A DNA stretch of 64,000 bases from Apoda limacodes. Taxonomy: Eukaryota; Arthropoda; Insecta; Lepidoptera; Limacodidae. Below, in pieces: positions 22,454 to 32,038 of the stretch (the first letter of the stretch is position 1; each line of letters opens with the position of its first letter). The notes beneath the pieces were generated by a model, which saw only the letters and a program-made list of their open reading frames with translations, did not search any database and had not been told where the DNA came from. The translations under genes and the position numbers were made by a program. The DNA lies in NCBI GenBank assembly GCA_946406115.1, contig OX291550.1:3276803-3340802 (forward strand), read 5' to 3'.

Positions 22454-23398
22454 TTAGGCTTGGAGGCTAGACGCTAGGCAATCCGCTTTTTCGTCGTCAT
22501 TGAACGCGGGAACGTTGTTGGGACGAGTTAACGGAGGGAGAGAGTTGGCGGTGTTGGATTTTAGAGCTCTGGCTAAGTGCCAATAAGCTTGGTGAGAAGG
22601 AGAAATGTTCTCCATAAGATCACCGAAAACTTGGGCGCGAAGCTCAGCTACAGCGGTTCTTACACGGCGGTGTAAGTCGTTGAAGCGAGCTTTATTTTCG
22701 ATAGTGGGAGCGCGATCACGTGCGTGGCGGGTCGCGTTACGCTCAGTCATTAGCGACCTGATGTGCTGACGCAGGATTAGGTGGTGATAATCACCAACCG
22801 GCACCAGTCTTGAGCACTCGCCAACGGTGGCGGTCAGGTGGCTAGTGAGTGAGTCAATAGCTACGTTTAGGTCGGTCGCGGATGAGATTACGTTGGGAAC
22901 GCGGTCTAGATGTGGCGAGTCTGCCTCTCCGTGAAGTTACTGAAGAGTTCCAGCGGCGATGCTTGCAATTTAGGTGGCCGGCAAGAATGACGGCGTCGCC
23001 TAAATTTAAGAGCGACTGAAGTTCGCTCTCGAGCAAGTCTTTTAAGGGAGAGAGATAAACCGATGCAATGATGATCGGCTGATGGCCGGTCATCGCTAAT
23101 CGGCAGACGGATGCTTCTAAGTTCGTAAGTGGTGGAGTATCGATAGAGGAGCAATGCAGCGAGCGCCTGTAATAGATGAGAGTGCCCCCGAGATTTGAGG
23201 CAGTTCTATCATTACGGACGGTGCAATCGAAGGGGTGCGGACAGCAAGCTTTAGGAACGTTTCCTGGATGAGGAAGACGTCCGGTTTTTGGGACGAGAGG
23301 AATTGCGATAATTCCTCTCTTTGGTTTCGAAGACCGTTGGTGTTAAAATAGCCTAAGGAGACGGACCGGGGTTTTTCGCGCGCGGTTGTGCAATCCAT
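22454..23398 (-). pseudogene. J1-A ORF2: endonuclease and linker
   Basis: This is the apurinic-type endonuclease region of the jockey-like ORF2. The minus strand shows LGYFNTNGLRNQREEL, VFLIQETFLK and, after frame changes, IIASVYLSP and LAGHLNCKHRRWNS. The usual GDLNAKH-type motif has His where the metal-binding Asp should be. The linker at 22804-22454 includes HHLILRQHIRSLMTERN and SHQAYWHLARALKS, typical of the region before the RT. There are at least three frame breaks, so no functional enzyme could be made. Confidence 0.75.
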
Positions 23399-23509
23399 TT
23401 TGGTTTTTAAGGTTTTGGGGCCACCCTGCGGAGGGCTGCGAAGAAGTCGCGATGCTTAGCATTAGATTGAGATCGGCGATCTGTACGTATTCGGCGTACA
23501 CGACCTCAA

Positions 23510-23575
23510 ATTAAATTTAATTTAAATTTATTTAATTTAAATTTATTTAATTTAAATTTATTTAATTTTAAATGC
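23510..23575. repeat. Short 15-bp tandem repeat inside J1-A
   Basis: About four imperfect units of AATTTAAATTTATTT lie in the interval between J1 ORF1 and ORF2. It is absent from the corresponding place in the other J1 copy, so it was gained after insertion. Confidence 0.85.
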
Positions 23576-24130
23576 CGAAGTGCTGCTGCTCGGCCGTCTA
23601 AGCGGCGTTGCGGGACAGCGCGAGAGAGGGGCGTGGGGGGGCAAGGCGCTGGACGCGGGATGTCCCGGGAAATGAGAGGGGCGGGGTAGGGAATACCCGT
23701 GACTGAGACGGGCCCAGGGAGAGCAGACAGAAGTTTGTCTGTCTCTTTAGCTTTTGTTGCGTCAATTAGCGCTGGAGGACGGCTCCAGGCGTTGACAGCA
23801 GGGAGGGGAGCAGGCACGAGCGGAGCCTGTTCGCTCGCGATTTAGCCTGTTTGGGTTTACGCGAGTTCTGTTTGGGAGCTTTGGGGCACCCGCGGTAATT
23901 CGCAGGGTGGCCTTCGCTCCCACAGAGTACGCAAGCGAACGGGTCGGATGCGTTAACGCGATCGCGATCACAGTCCGGAGTGGCGTGATCGCGCAGACAT
24001 TTCACGCACCGCGGTCTGCGTCTGCAGTTGCGGCCGTTGTACATACGATGTACTTCCCTAACTAGGAGGCCTTGGACGATTAAGTCGTCCTGGACAGTTT
24101 TTTCGGAGAATTCCTTAGGGACTCCCCTTA
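23576..24130 (-). pseudogene. J1-A gag-like ORF1, C-terminal half
   Basis: This is an RNA-binding gag-like protein. Minus strand: VIRGVPKEFSEKTVQDDLIV, VREVHRMYNGRN, then zinc-knuckle Cys/His segments CRRRPRCVKCLRDHATPDC and CVLCGSEGHPANYRGC. Compared with J1-B (51925-51008), about 70 residues between MYNGRN and CRRRP are missing, including the first knuckle CHRCQLYGHAQRNC. The proline-rich tail runs on past the knuckles. To the right the gene is interrupted at about 24130 by a plus-strand LINE. Confidence 0.85.
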
Positions 24131-24961
24131 TAACGGTATTGTATCTAAAGCCTCTAAGGCACTTGGATTCGTGATGCGGAATTCTAATAATTTCAGAAAA
24201 GCGAAGACTTTTAAAATCTTGTATTGCACTTTTGTCCGCAGCAATCTTGAATATGCGTCTCAAATTTGGAGCCCCAAATATAACATCTACATCTCACGCA
24301 TAGAAAATATTCAAAAAAAATTCATTAGATATATGTGCTACCGCCTGAAACTTGACTTCAAATCTGAATTTTACCTTGACACATGTCGGCGTCATCATTT
24401 TTTGCCCCTCTATAAACGTCGTGAAATTGCCGATATTGTTTATTTGTTAAAAATAACCTCTGGCGTGGTAGATTGTTCGGATCTCTTAGCCAAAATTCAC
24501 CTCAATGTTCCTAAGGTGATTATAAGATCTAACCCTCTTCTATTTATTCCCTTTGCAACTACGAATTATAGACAAAATTCCTTCATGTGGCGCGTCTGCA
24601 ATAAATTTAATAATTTATGCAAAACCTTAAACTTAGATCTATTTGACATGAGCGTGGAGAGCGTAAGGCGTATACTCACTGATCAGTTTTTTAAACTTAA
24701 CTCTTAATATAATCTTTTTTTTTGTTTTTTGTTTTTAAATTTGCATTTTAGAATTTTTGGTTATTGTATTTTTTGGATTTCCGTATAATGTTACATGTAA
24801 TTATATAGTTTTTGAAATATTTTAAGTAGGTATTGTCTTTTTTATGTTCGTACTTAATTTATAGTTATGCAGATACTAATTGTGAGGACCTACCTTGGCG
24901 TCCAATACTTATTTTTGTTTTGTTTTAATTAGCTTAAGCCTTTGGTCTTCCGAATAAATAA

Positions 24962-25010
<49 letters not shown>
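24130..25010 (+). mobile_element. 5'-truncated LINE inserted in J1-A gag, with long poly(A)
   Basis: Plus-strand insertion carrying only the ORF2 C-terminal region (24134-24707), a 3' untranslated part and an A-rich tail (AATAAATAAATAA then about 47 A, to 25010). J1-B has GTATAACTGCCCTGAGCA uninterrupted at the site. Here ATAAC lies on the left and AACTGACCTGAGCA on the right of the insert, so any target duplication is only a few bases. The long pure A tail suggests a fairly recent insertion. Confidence 0.88.
24134..24707 (+). pseudogene. LINE ORF2 C-terminal domain, 5'-truncated
   Basis: An open frame of about 190 codons. It reads SKASKALGFVMRNSNNFRK, FKILYCTFVRSNLEYASQIW, ISRIENIQKKFIRYMCYRLK and CRRHHFLPLYKRREIADI. 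It finishes with NSFMWRVCNKFNNLCKTLNL and a stop at about 24705. This is the thumb/connection part found after the RT palm in CR1- and I-like LINEs. The polymerase motifs themselves are absent, so it is a dead-on-arrival copy. The family differs from C1, C2, J1 and J2. Confidence 0.8.
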
Positions 25011-25012
<2 letters not shown>

Positions 25013-25640
25013 GACCTGAGCAGGCGTTCTTCGGCCAGCGAGGGCGGGGTTTTTTCCTTCCGTCCCGAAGTGGGACAGTCGGCCTGCAAAGAGGTGGCGG
25101 CAGGGGTAGTGTCCATGGCGGCTGGCTCAGGGCTGGCCGCCGAGGTGGACGGGGACGGGGAAGCGCTAGGCGCTTTGAGGCGTTTAGCCTCAGAATCGGA
25201 GGGAGGAGGAGAAGACTCCTGAGCGGATACCGCCGAAGCCTTTTTTGACTTGGCGGTCTTCTTCCGCTTTTATCCCTTTTTTGTCCCCAGGCCAACCACT
25301 TTGAAGCCTTCGTCGTCCTCGTTTGAGGACAACGCCGACTCAGCGGACATTACGGCTACCGGGGACAGGGGTGCGGTTTCGGAGGTTGCGGGGGACGGGG
25401 TAGGTAGTGACCGAGAAAGGGTCACATCAGCTACCGGAGTGGGGGGACGATTTGGCACAGGGACCCGAAGAGCGCGGCGAGCGACACGCGGGTCGCGAGA
25501 GCAGGGGTTGCGGCAGAGAGAGCGCGTGCGGGGAGAGCGAGAGCGCGAACGAGTGCGCGAGCGAGACGGGGAACGCGGCGGCGAACACAGAGAGGGCACG
25601 GACTTGTCATACGACGACTGCCGGATCGGTCAAGTTTTAA
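25011..25640 (-). pseudogene. J1-A gag-like ORF1, N-terminal half
   Basis: Minus-strand frames match the N-terminal part of J1-B ORF1: Arg/Ser-rich SPPRSPSRSRTRSRSRS, then VADVTLSRSLPTPSPATSE, SAESALSSNEDDEGFKVVGL and a Lys/Pro-rich segment. The true start (MAEVLKGMSRDQ in J1-B) is missing because the copy breaks at about 25613-25640. Frame changes separate the pieces, and the gene is split from its C-terminal half by the LINE at 24130-25010. The high GC content contrasts with flanking host DNA. Confidence 0.75.
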
Positions 25641-26057
25641 ACCATTTCGAACAAAGCAGCAGGCCATAAAATTACCGTTACAGTTGTAAACTATAGCTAG
25701 ACTATTCTCACAATGCTTGCTATCTTTGTCTATAACTCGTTTGTATGGAGAAACATGTTTCGTTGATTTATAATAATAAAATGAATTTTCTCCATAGAAT
25801 AATTATTTCCTACTTATAGATATTAATTTTTAGAACGATATGAAAAAGAATTTATACAAACATCTCAAAAACTGTGGCTTTAAGAGCCAAAAATGTAAAG
25901 GGCGTCTCGCAAGCGTATTGCTAATATTTTCTAATTTACGCCCGGCCTAGTAGCTCCACATCTCATATACGTCCATATGCTATCATCATCATTCTCCAAA
26001 GTGAATATCATCTCCAAGTGCAAAAAATTGTGTATGTGCTTCAAGATAATATTTTCT
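25641..26057. other. AT-rich spacer between two head-to-head jockey-like elements
   Basis: No coding signal. It separates the broken 5' end of J1-A (minus) from the 5' region of J2 (plus). Confidence 0.5.
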
Positions 26058-26338
26058 GTAGACGGCGGACGTGCGTGCACAGACGAAGCTTGTTGTTGTT
26101 CGTGTTCTGCGTGTTTGCGCCTACGTGTAAAGCGCTTGAAGTTAGACGGTTGCCGCTTTTTCAGCGGCTTTTCGGACGATTTTGGTAAGCGCTTTTATTC
26201 TCATTTTTGCTCGGCAATTCACTTGCCGCGGATCGCTAGGTCGTCAGTTCTTCAAGAGCGGCCCCTCCGGGGCCCCCCCCCCACTGCTGCCTGTCGACGT
26301 AGAGGTATGTTTTTTGTGTAGTTTTATAACTTTTAATA

Positions 26339-27012
26339 ATGCCGCCCCCCGTAGCAGCTCCCCCACCGGTACGCAGAGGTGGCGTACGCAAACGCGGCGT
26401 ATGGCTACGCTCCCAGCCCTCAGCCGCCGTTGTGGCGCGAAACTTATTCACCGGCGAAATATCAGCCGCGGTCCGGCCCTTTTCGGTCGCGTTCCCAACC
26501 TCCCGGCCTCCGTCTAGGATCTCTATGGCCTCGGCCATATCCCAATCATCAATATACTCGGCTTCAGACACCGGCGATGAAATGTTTAGGGATGAAGATC
26601 TCCCCACCCTTCCAACAATGCTCTCTCCAATTGAGGACACCCCGCCTCGGCCAGACCCGAACCCGTCATCGTCCAAACAGGGCAGCGCAAACAAGGTAAC
26701 GCCCCCTATGCCAGTCCCGCGGAACTTCAACCCGCCCTCAATCCCGCTGCCGCAGAGAGACCCTAGGGTACGCAGCAGGGATACAAGGCCGAGACCCTTT
26801 TCTCTCAGCCCAACGAATGACCCCGCCGAGCGTGCCCGACTTGAGGCAAGAGAGGTAATTGCCGATCGGCAAAAGGCTCTCGCCAACCAACCGAGTACCT
26901 CCAAAGCCGCTGTAGAGGTGTCTCATGACCCCACCACTGTTGAAGGGATGGAAATCTCTGAAGTTACCCCCCCCCCAGCCTGTCGCACCCTCAACGCTAG
27001 CGCCGCCTAACG
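26339..27012 (+). pseudogene. J2 ORF1 (gag-like), N-terminal part
   Basis: A Pro/Ser-rich disordered N-terminal region of a jockey-like gag: SISQSSIYSASDTGDE-like acidic stretch, SPIEDTPPRPDPNPSSSKQG, then a charged helix PAERARLEAREVIADRQKAL. The start is uncertain: ATG at 26339, or the internal ATG at 26525 (MASAISQSS). A run of ten C at 26967-26976 shifts the frame. The nominal frame ends at 27010, while the neighbouring frame (PQPVAPSTLAPPNGR) runs straight to the C1 insertion and has the expected composition. An indel in the C run, genuine or a sequencing error, is likely. Confidence 0.7.
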
Positions 27013-27088
27013 GCCGTTTTTTTTTTTTTTTTTTTTTTTATACCACTAAGGTGGCAAACAAGCCTACGGTCCGCCTGATAGTAAGCGG

Positions 27089-30055
27089 TCACCGTAGCCT
27101 ATGGACGCTTGCAACACCAGGGGCATCACTCGCGCGTTGCCGACCCTTCAGAAATCTAATAACTTCTTTTTTGAAGAACCCCATACTGTAGTCCTTAGAG
27201 AAAACCTTGGCAGGGAGCTCATTCCACAACCCAAGGGTTCGCGGGAGGAAGTTTCTCTGAAACCGCACTGTTCGCGACCATTTTGGTTCCAAAGTGTGAG
27301 AATGAATTCCCTGTCGATGGCGAGCGGTGCGATGGTAGAAAGTAGCCGTGGGCATCATTTCGAACAATTCCTCAGAACACAATCCATTGTACAAGCGGTA
27401 GAACACACACAGGGAGGCAAAGTCTCTCCTCAGACTTAAGGGTTCGATACCGCAAGTAAGTTTGGGATCGTCGACAATTCTCACAGCCCGTCGTTGAACC
27501 GAGTCAAAAGGGCCAAGCTGGTATCCGGGTGCACCCGCCCAGAGATGGCAGCAGTACTCCATATGGGGCCGGACTTGCGACTTGTAAAGTAGCAACCTTT
27601 GCCCCGACGTGAAGTACTGCTTCGCTCTGTTGAGTACACCAAGTTTTTTGGACGCCAGCTTTACCTTGCCTAGCAAATGATCTCGGAACTGAACATCGCT
27701 GGAGATGTCAACGCCAAGGATCCCAATGCTCTTGGAGATGGAGAGGGGAGTGTTCTGGAATTGTGGGACTACAGTGAATGGGGTTTTCTTAGCGGTGAAC
27801 GCGCAGACTTGTGTCTTTGAAGGGTTGAATCGGACCAAGTTTTCCCGCCCCCAGTCAGAGACCTTGGACAGACCGATCTCGATTTGAGACACAAGTTCTT
27901 CACGCTTTTCCTCCACAACGGAACGTGGGATGCTTGCACGGCCCGTGTAATAAGCGTCTCCAGTACTGTCATCTGCATAGCAATGTATGTTGTTGATGTC
28001 CAACATATCATTGATGTGCAGTAGAAACAGCGTAGGAGACAGCACAGAGCCTTGCGGGACACCAGCATTAATGTCCATGCTATCAGAGCAACTACCGTCA
28101 ACTACGGCTCGTATGCTTCTGCCGGACAAAAAGCTAGCCACCCATTTGCACAAACCCTCGGGCACTCCGTAAGAAGGCAACTTCGATAGAAGACCCCGGT
28201 GCCAGACCCGATCGAACGCCTTCGCTATGTCTAGGCTAAATGCCAATGCCTCCCCCTGACTCTCAATGGCTAGTGCCCATCGGTGTGTGAGATACACTAG
28301 AAGGTCACCAGTTGAGCGACCGTGGCGAAAGCCATATTGACGGTCACTGATCAGGTCGTGTTTTTCTAGGTATCTCAAAAGCTGTGTGTTGATTACACGC
28401 TCCATCACCTTGGAGAGGAGAGAGGTTATAGCGATAGGCCTGTAATTCGATGGATCTGATCTATCGCCCTTTTTGGGCACCGGGTGCACATTTGCAGTCT
28501 TCCATGAAGACGGAAATTGCCTAGTGTGGTAGGAAAGCGTGAAGAGGCGCGTGAGTACAGGACATAACTCAGGAGCACACTGCTTAAGCACCACTGCTGG
28601 TATGCCGTCTGGCCCACTCGACTTATGAACGTCTAGGGAAAGCAACGCCCGCCGGACCTCGCGCTGTGTTATAGTGATTTCCGGCATGGTCTTACCGCAC
28701 CACGGTAAAGTAGGTGGTACAGCGCCTTCGTCGTTCACATTCGAGTTAGAGGCAAAGAGACTGCCCAATAGATCGGCTTTCTCTTTTGCACTGTGGGCCA
28801 AGTCACCATCGGTCTTTCGCAGTGGTGGTAATGACGACTGGCAGAAGTTCCCCTCGGCAGCTTTAGCAAGCGACCAGAAAGCACGACTCCCAGAAGGATA
28901 GCTCGCAAGTCGCCCACCTATTTTGCCGATGAATTGGAATTTTGCTCTGGCAGTTGCTTTCTTACTGAACCTCGAGGCAGCATTTAATTTGCGTTTTAAC
29001 TCAGAAATATTCGGATCCTTATTATTACGAGCCGTGGTCCAAGCCTCATACGCAGTTTGCTTAAGAATTTTAGCTTCTCTGCAAGGCCTATTAAACCACG
29101 GTCGTTTTTTGACGCCAGCAGCTACTCGCAGGTTAGGAATGAAACATTCCATACCAGCGAGGATTGTCTCAGTGACTGCGGCTGCGCAGACGTCAGGATC
29201 TTCTGAGCTATAGCAGATCTGCCTCCACGGGTACGATGCATAAAATTCTCGCAATCCATCCCAGTCTGCCGACTTATAATGCCACACACGACGCCAATTA
29301 GTTGGCCCAGAAGGATCGGGTTGTGTGCATGACAATCGAGTCCGGATGAGACAGTGGTCCGAGGAGCCAAGAGGCGCATCCACTGAGACGGAGTATCCAT
29401 CCGGACGTGTAGTCAGCAGAAGGTCCAGTAAGGAGCTTGTATGGTCCTCTATATCTGGTATTCTCGTTGGAGAAAGTACCAGCTGAGAGAATCCATAGGT
29501 CAGAGCAAATTCATGAGCAGATATCCCTGCATAGTTATTGGTTCGAGAACTGAGCCACTCACGATGGTGGGCGTTAAAGTCTCCCAAAATAACTACTTCT
29601 GCTGTAGGATATTGCTCTAGAACTTTGTCAGTCGTCAAACTCAGGTGCGTGAAGAGTCGAATTACGTCCGTGTCACCGCTATGAGACCTGTATAGGCACG
29701 CATAAATACGAGTGTGGCCCCCATGATCTACGCGCACCCACAATATCGACAGGTCCCTGTCTTCAAGGCTATGAAGTCGGCGACAGCAGATATCCTCCCG
29801 GACGAACATACATACACCGGCACGACTCAAAAAATTGTGCTCGAGTTTGTAGCCGGGATAACGAAGGTATGATGTGTCGGCCGGGCAGGATATCTGCGTC
29901 TCCGTTAGAAAAAGAATGGTTGGCTGCGCAGTCTCGAGATGGTGATGGACTGCGTTAAGATTTGCGTGAATACCCCTTATGTTGCAAAAATCTACATTAT
30001 ATGTGGATGGAGTAACCGCTGTCAAAACTCTTTTCTTTTTTCTGTTCCTGGCCAT
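27089..30055 (-). CDS. C1 LINE endonuclease-reverse transcriptase, intact ORF
   Basis: A 988-residue protein starting MARNRKKKRV at 30055. The endonuclease domain (about residues 20-240) shows FCNIRGIHANLN, FLTETQIS, VVILGDFNAHHREW and the catalytic GSSDHCLIRTRL. The linker ends near residue 480. RT (about 480-760) has HKSSGPDGIPAVVL, NYRPIAITSLLSKVMERV, QYGFRHGRSTGDLL, LDIAKAFDRVWH, AGVPQGSVLSPTLFLLHIND and the catalytic HCYADDST. The C-terminal domain has LASKKLGVLNRAKQYF, YKSQVRPHMEYCCHLWAG and RRAVRIVDDP. No stop or frameshift is present and all catalytic motifs look intact, so the ORF may encode an active enzyme. A separate gag ORF is not seen. Confidence 0.93.
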   Translation of the reverse strand: MARNRKKKRVLTAVTPSTYNVDFCNIRGIHANLNAVHHHLETAQPTILFLTETQISCPADTSYLRYPGYKLEHNFLSRAGVCMFVREDICCRRLHSLEDRDLSILWVRVDHGGHTRIYACLYRSHSGDTDVIRLFTHLSLTTDKVLEQYPTAEVVILGDFNAHHREWLSSRTNNYAGISAHEFALTYGFSQLVLSPTRIPDIEDHTSSLLDLLLTTRPDGYSVSVDAPLGSSDHCLIRTRLSCTQPDPSGPTNWRRVWHYKSADWDGLREFYASYPWRQICYSSEDPDVCAAAVTETILAGMECFIPNLRVAAGVKKRPWFNRPCREAKILKQTAYEAWTTARNNKDPNISELKRKLNAASRFSKKATARAKFQFIGKIGGRLASYPSGSRAFWSLAKAAEGNFCQSSLPPLRKTDGDLAHSAKEKADLLGSLFASNSNVNDEGAVPPTLPWCGKTMPEITITQREVRRALLSLDVHKSSGPDGIPAVVLKQCAPELCPVLTRLFTLSYHTRQFPSSWKTANVHPVPKKGDRSDPSNYRPIAITSLLSKVMERVINTQLLRYLEKHDLISDRQYGFRHGRSTGDLLVYLTHRWALAIESQGEALAFSLDIAKAFDRVWHRGLLSKLPSYGVPEGLCKWVASFLSGRSIRAVVDGSCSDSMDINAGVPQGSVLSPTLFLLHINDMLDINNIHCYADDSTGDAYYTGRASIPRSVVEEKREELVSQIEIGLSKVSDWGRENLVRFNPSKTQVCAFTAKKTPFTVVPQFQNTPLSISKSIGILGVDISSDVQFRDHLLGKVKLASKKLGVLNRAKQYFTSGQRLLLYKSQVRPHMEYCCHLWAGAPGYQLGPFDSVQRRAVRIVDDPKLTCGIEPLSLRRDFASLCVFYRLYNGLCSEELFEMMPTATFYHRTARHRQGIHSHTLEPKWSRTVRFQRNFLPRTLGLWNELPAKVFSKDYSMGFFKKEVIRFLKGRQRASDAPGVASVHRLR

Positions 30056-30640
30056 TTTGTTTGAAGTAACTTAGACCACGGATGAGGATTCACTGCACAG
30101 ACAGCTTAGAAGACAAAAAGTTGCGGTACTAAGACTGCCAAAGCTCAACACAGATGATGCGGGCGGAAGGGCCCCTGATCCCCCTCTGTTGTAGTAGCCG
30201 GGTCCACTCCGGTCTCCTTCTCCGGCACGACTACTACTTCAGAGACTTTACACAGGTTGGCGGATCAGCCTCCCAGGGCGGAGATTAAGTGATCCCTGGG
30301 TTCGGATACCCGTTCAACCTGCGGGCGGCCAGCGGTCAGCCGTTTCATCAGGTCTCCCTGACCGCCGAACCAGCACGCCGCGTCTACGCCGAGCAATGAC
30401 AGCAACAAGCACCGTCGGTCCTCCGCTGTCCGCGCAGCGAATCCTCAAAGAGAGAGCTCTGGCAACCTTACTCACCGCCAGGAACACAACACTACTCAAT
30501 GTTAGTGTTATTGTGGCCGCGGTTTTCTGTAAGGTGGAGGTACTTCCCCAGTTCGGGCCGCTCATTCGAGCAAGTACTCGCTATGCCCCGCTTTATTTGT
30601 TCGGGCAGCTTATTCGAGCGAATACTTGCAGTGCCCTACC
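30056..30640 (-). promoter_or_regulatory. C1 5' untranslated region with tandem units
   Basis: About 580 bp of GC-rich non-coding DNA lies upstream of the C1 ORF. Near 30550-30640 two imperfect repeats (GTTCGGGCCGCTCATTCGAG... and GTTCGGGCAGCTTATTCGAG...) lie in tandem at the presumed transcription start. Tandem 5' units carry the promoter in several LINE groups; promoter function here is inferred from that. An 83-codon open frame on the minus strand (30565-30314) is unrecognised. Confidence 0.45.
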
Positions 30641-32038
30641 TCTCTTAAAAGTTCTACCGTTCTTATGCCCAGGCAATAAGTAGCCAAACCACTAATGCTC
30701 CGTCATCGCAAATTGATGCTCAGCCGGCTAGTGTTAATGCCAGTGCCAATGACCCCAAAAAAGACAAAAACAGTCACCCCCCCCATTATTGTTGAGTCCC
30801 TGCCTCAGTGGTCGACCCACTTAAAAAAATTGCACGCAATTTTAGGCCATGCCCCAAATGCCCGTCCCTTCGGAAAAGGCGTACGCTTTTTCCCTAAGTC
30901 GCCAATCGAGTATCGAACGGTAGTGGCCTACATCGACGAGCTGTCTAAGCTCGATAGCGCGGTACACTGGTACTGCTACAGCTTAGACAGCGAACGTCCG
31001 CAGAAAGTGGCAATCAAAGGGCTCCCACAAGACACATCTTTGGATGAAATAGCGGAGGACCTCGCTTCAGCTCACTTTCCAGTGTCGCACATAAGGCAAA
31101 TTCCTGCGGTCAGGGGGCGTCCTAACTGCATATACTATGCTCAATTGCAACATAGGCACACAGTCGCCGAGCTGCAGGAGCTATATGCAGTTAGTGAGCT
31201 ACTTAGCATGCCTGGCATTACCATCGAAGCGTGGCGTACTCGCCCAGGCCCGGCTCAGTGCCATAGGTGCCAGGCATTTGGCCACGCCTCCTCAAATTGC
31301 CATCGCCCTATAAAATGTGTCCGCTGCGGCGGTGAGCATCCCGCCTCAGACTGCGATCGGCAAACGGCTGCACTTAAATGTGCAAACTGTAAGCAGGCGC
31401 ATACAGCAAACAACCGTTCTTGCCCGGTATTTAGGCGTGAAGCGAGGAGAAAAGGGGTGACTGTAGCACCTCCGCTACCTCGGTGCAAAACTAAACAGGC
31501 AACTAATCTGCCCCCTCCATTACCTACGCCCCTACAGCAATTACTCCCTCAGGAGTACGATCTTTCGGTAGGAGCTACCCTAATCCCCCCCGCCAATCCT
31601 CCCACAGAACGTTCCCAAGCTCTCGGGAAGAAAAAGAGGAATAAAAAGAAAAAACCAGCAACACAGGGCACAACCGTTCAACAAACTGTGGCCCAATTAC
31701 CCGCCCCAAATATTCTTGTGCCACCCCCGCAATTTTTAGATCCCCCCCAGCCCCCCAAAACTTCCCAGCCCCCCAAAACATCACAGCCTTACGCTGTCGC
31801 TGCCCAGCAGCCTAAACCGCCTGCGTCAAGTCGCCCTAGTGGCCACTACCAGACACAGGGGCCTACCCAAATGTCTACAGGCGCGCTCAACATAGCGAGA
31901 GCCGCAATAGCGGCACTAAACGCGGCCATAGAGGCCATCGCAGCCGGCCAAAATCCGTTGCCAGCCCTTTTTAATGGATTGGCACAACTCACCACAATTC
32001 TCACGTGGGAATTTAATGGGGCCTCATCGGGGCCTTAA
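30640..32038 (+). pseudogene. J2 ORF1 (gag-like), C-terminal part with zinc knuckles
   Basis: The main jockey-like nucleic-acid-binding protein region. From about 30785 the frame is open to 32038: IIVESLPQWSTHLKKLH, RPFGKGVRFFPKSPIEYR, HWYCYSLDSERPQKVAIKGL, then three CCHC-type segments CHRCQAFGHASSNC, CVRCGGEHPASDC and CANCKQAHTANNRSC. A Pro/Gln-rich tail and an Ala-rich helix (NIARAAIAALNAAIEAIAAG) follow. Upstream of a C8 run at 30777-30784 the better frame is the neighbouring one (QAISSQTTNAPSSQIDAQP), so a one-base indel at the C run breaks ORF1. The ATG at 30695 is therefore not the real start. It overlaps ORF2 by up to 65 nt. Confidence 0.8.

Larger units (their letters stand above)
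20560..25640 (-). mobile_element. Jockey-like LINE J1, copy A (degenerate, nested)
   Basis: A minus-strand non-LTR element with gag-like ORF1 (25640-23510, interrupted by another LINE at 24130-25010) and ORF2 (23398-20784). The 3' end lies at the short T run at about 20560-20570. Its 5' end is lost: the match to copy B stops at about 25613-25640. Numerous frameshifts, an in-frame TGA and deletions make it inactive. The other J1 copy, at 48.9-53.2 kb, is the reference for what is missing. Confidence 0.88.
27017..30640 (-). mobile_element. C1 LINE, near-complete copy inserted in J2 ORF1
   Basis: A minus-strand non-LTR element. Its 3' end is the T run at 27017-27039 (poly-A on the minus strand) next to TACCACTAAGGTGGCAAAC and CGGTCCGCCTGATAGTAAGC. 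I know this 3' end as one of the commonest LINE ends in Lepidoptera. It has a single intact 988-aa ORF (30055-27089) and about 580 bp of GC-rich 5' sequence. That 5' sequence ends near 30640 with two imperfect ~50-bp tandem units (TTCGGGC...CATTCGAGC). The 5' boundary is inferred from where the J2 ORF1 frame resumes. Confidence 0.88.

Noticed and set aside
25270..25669. Arg/Ser- and Glu-rich frames on the plus strand
   Set aside because: Antisense shadows of the GC-rich J1 gag N-terminus on the minus strand.
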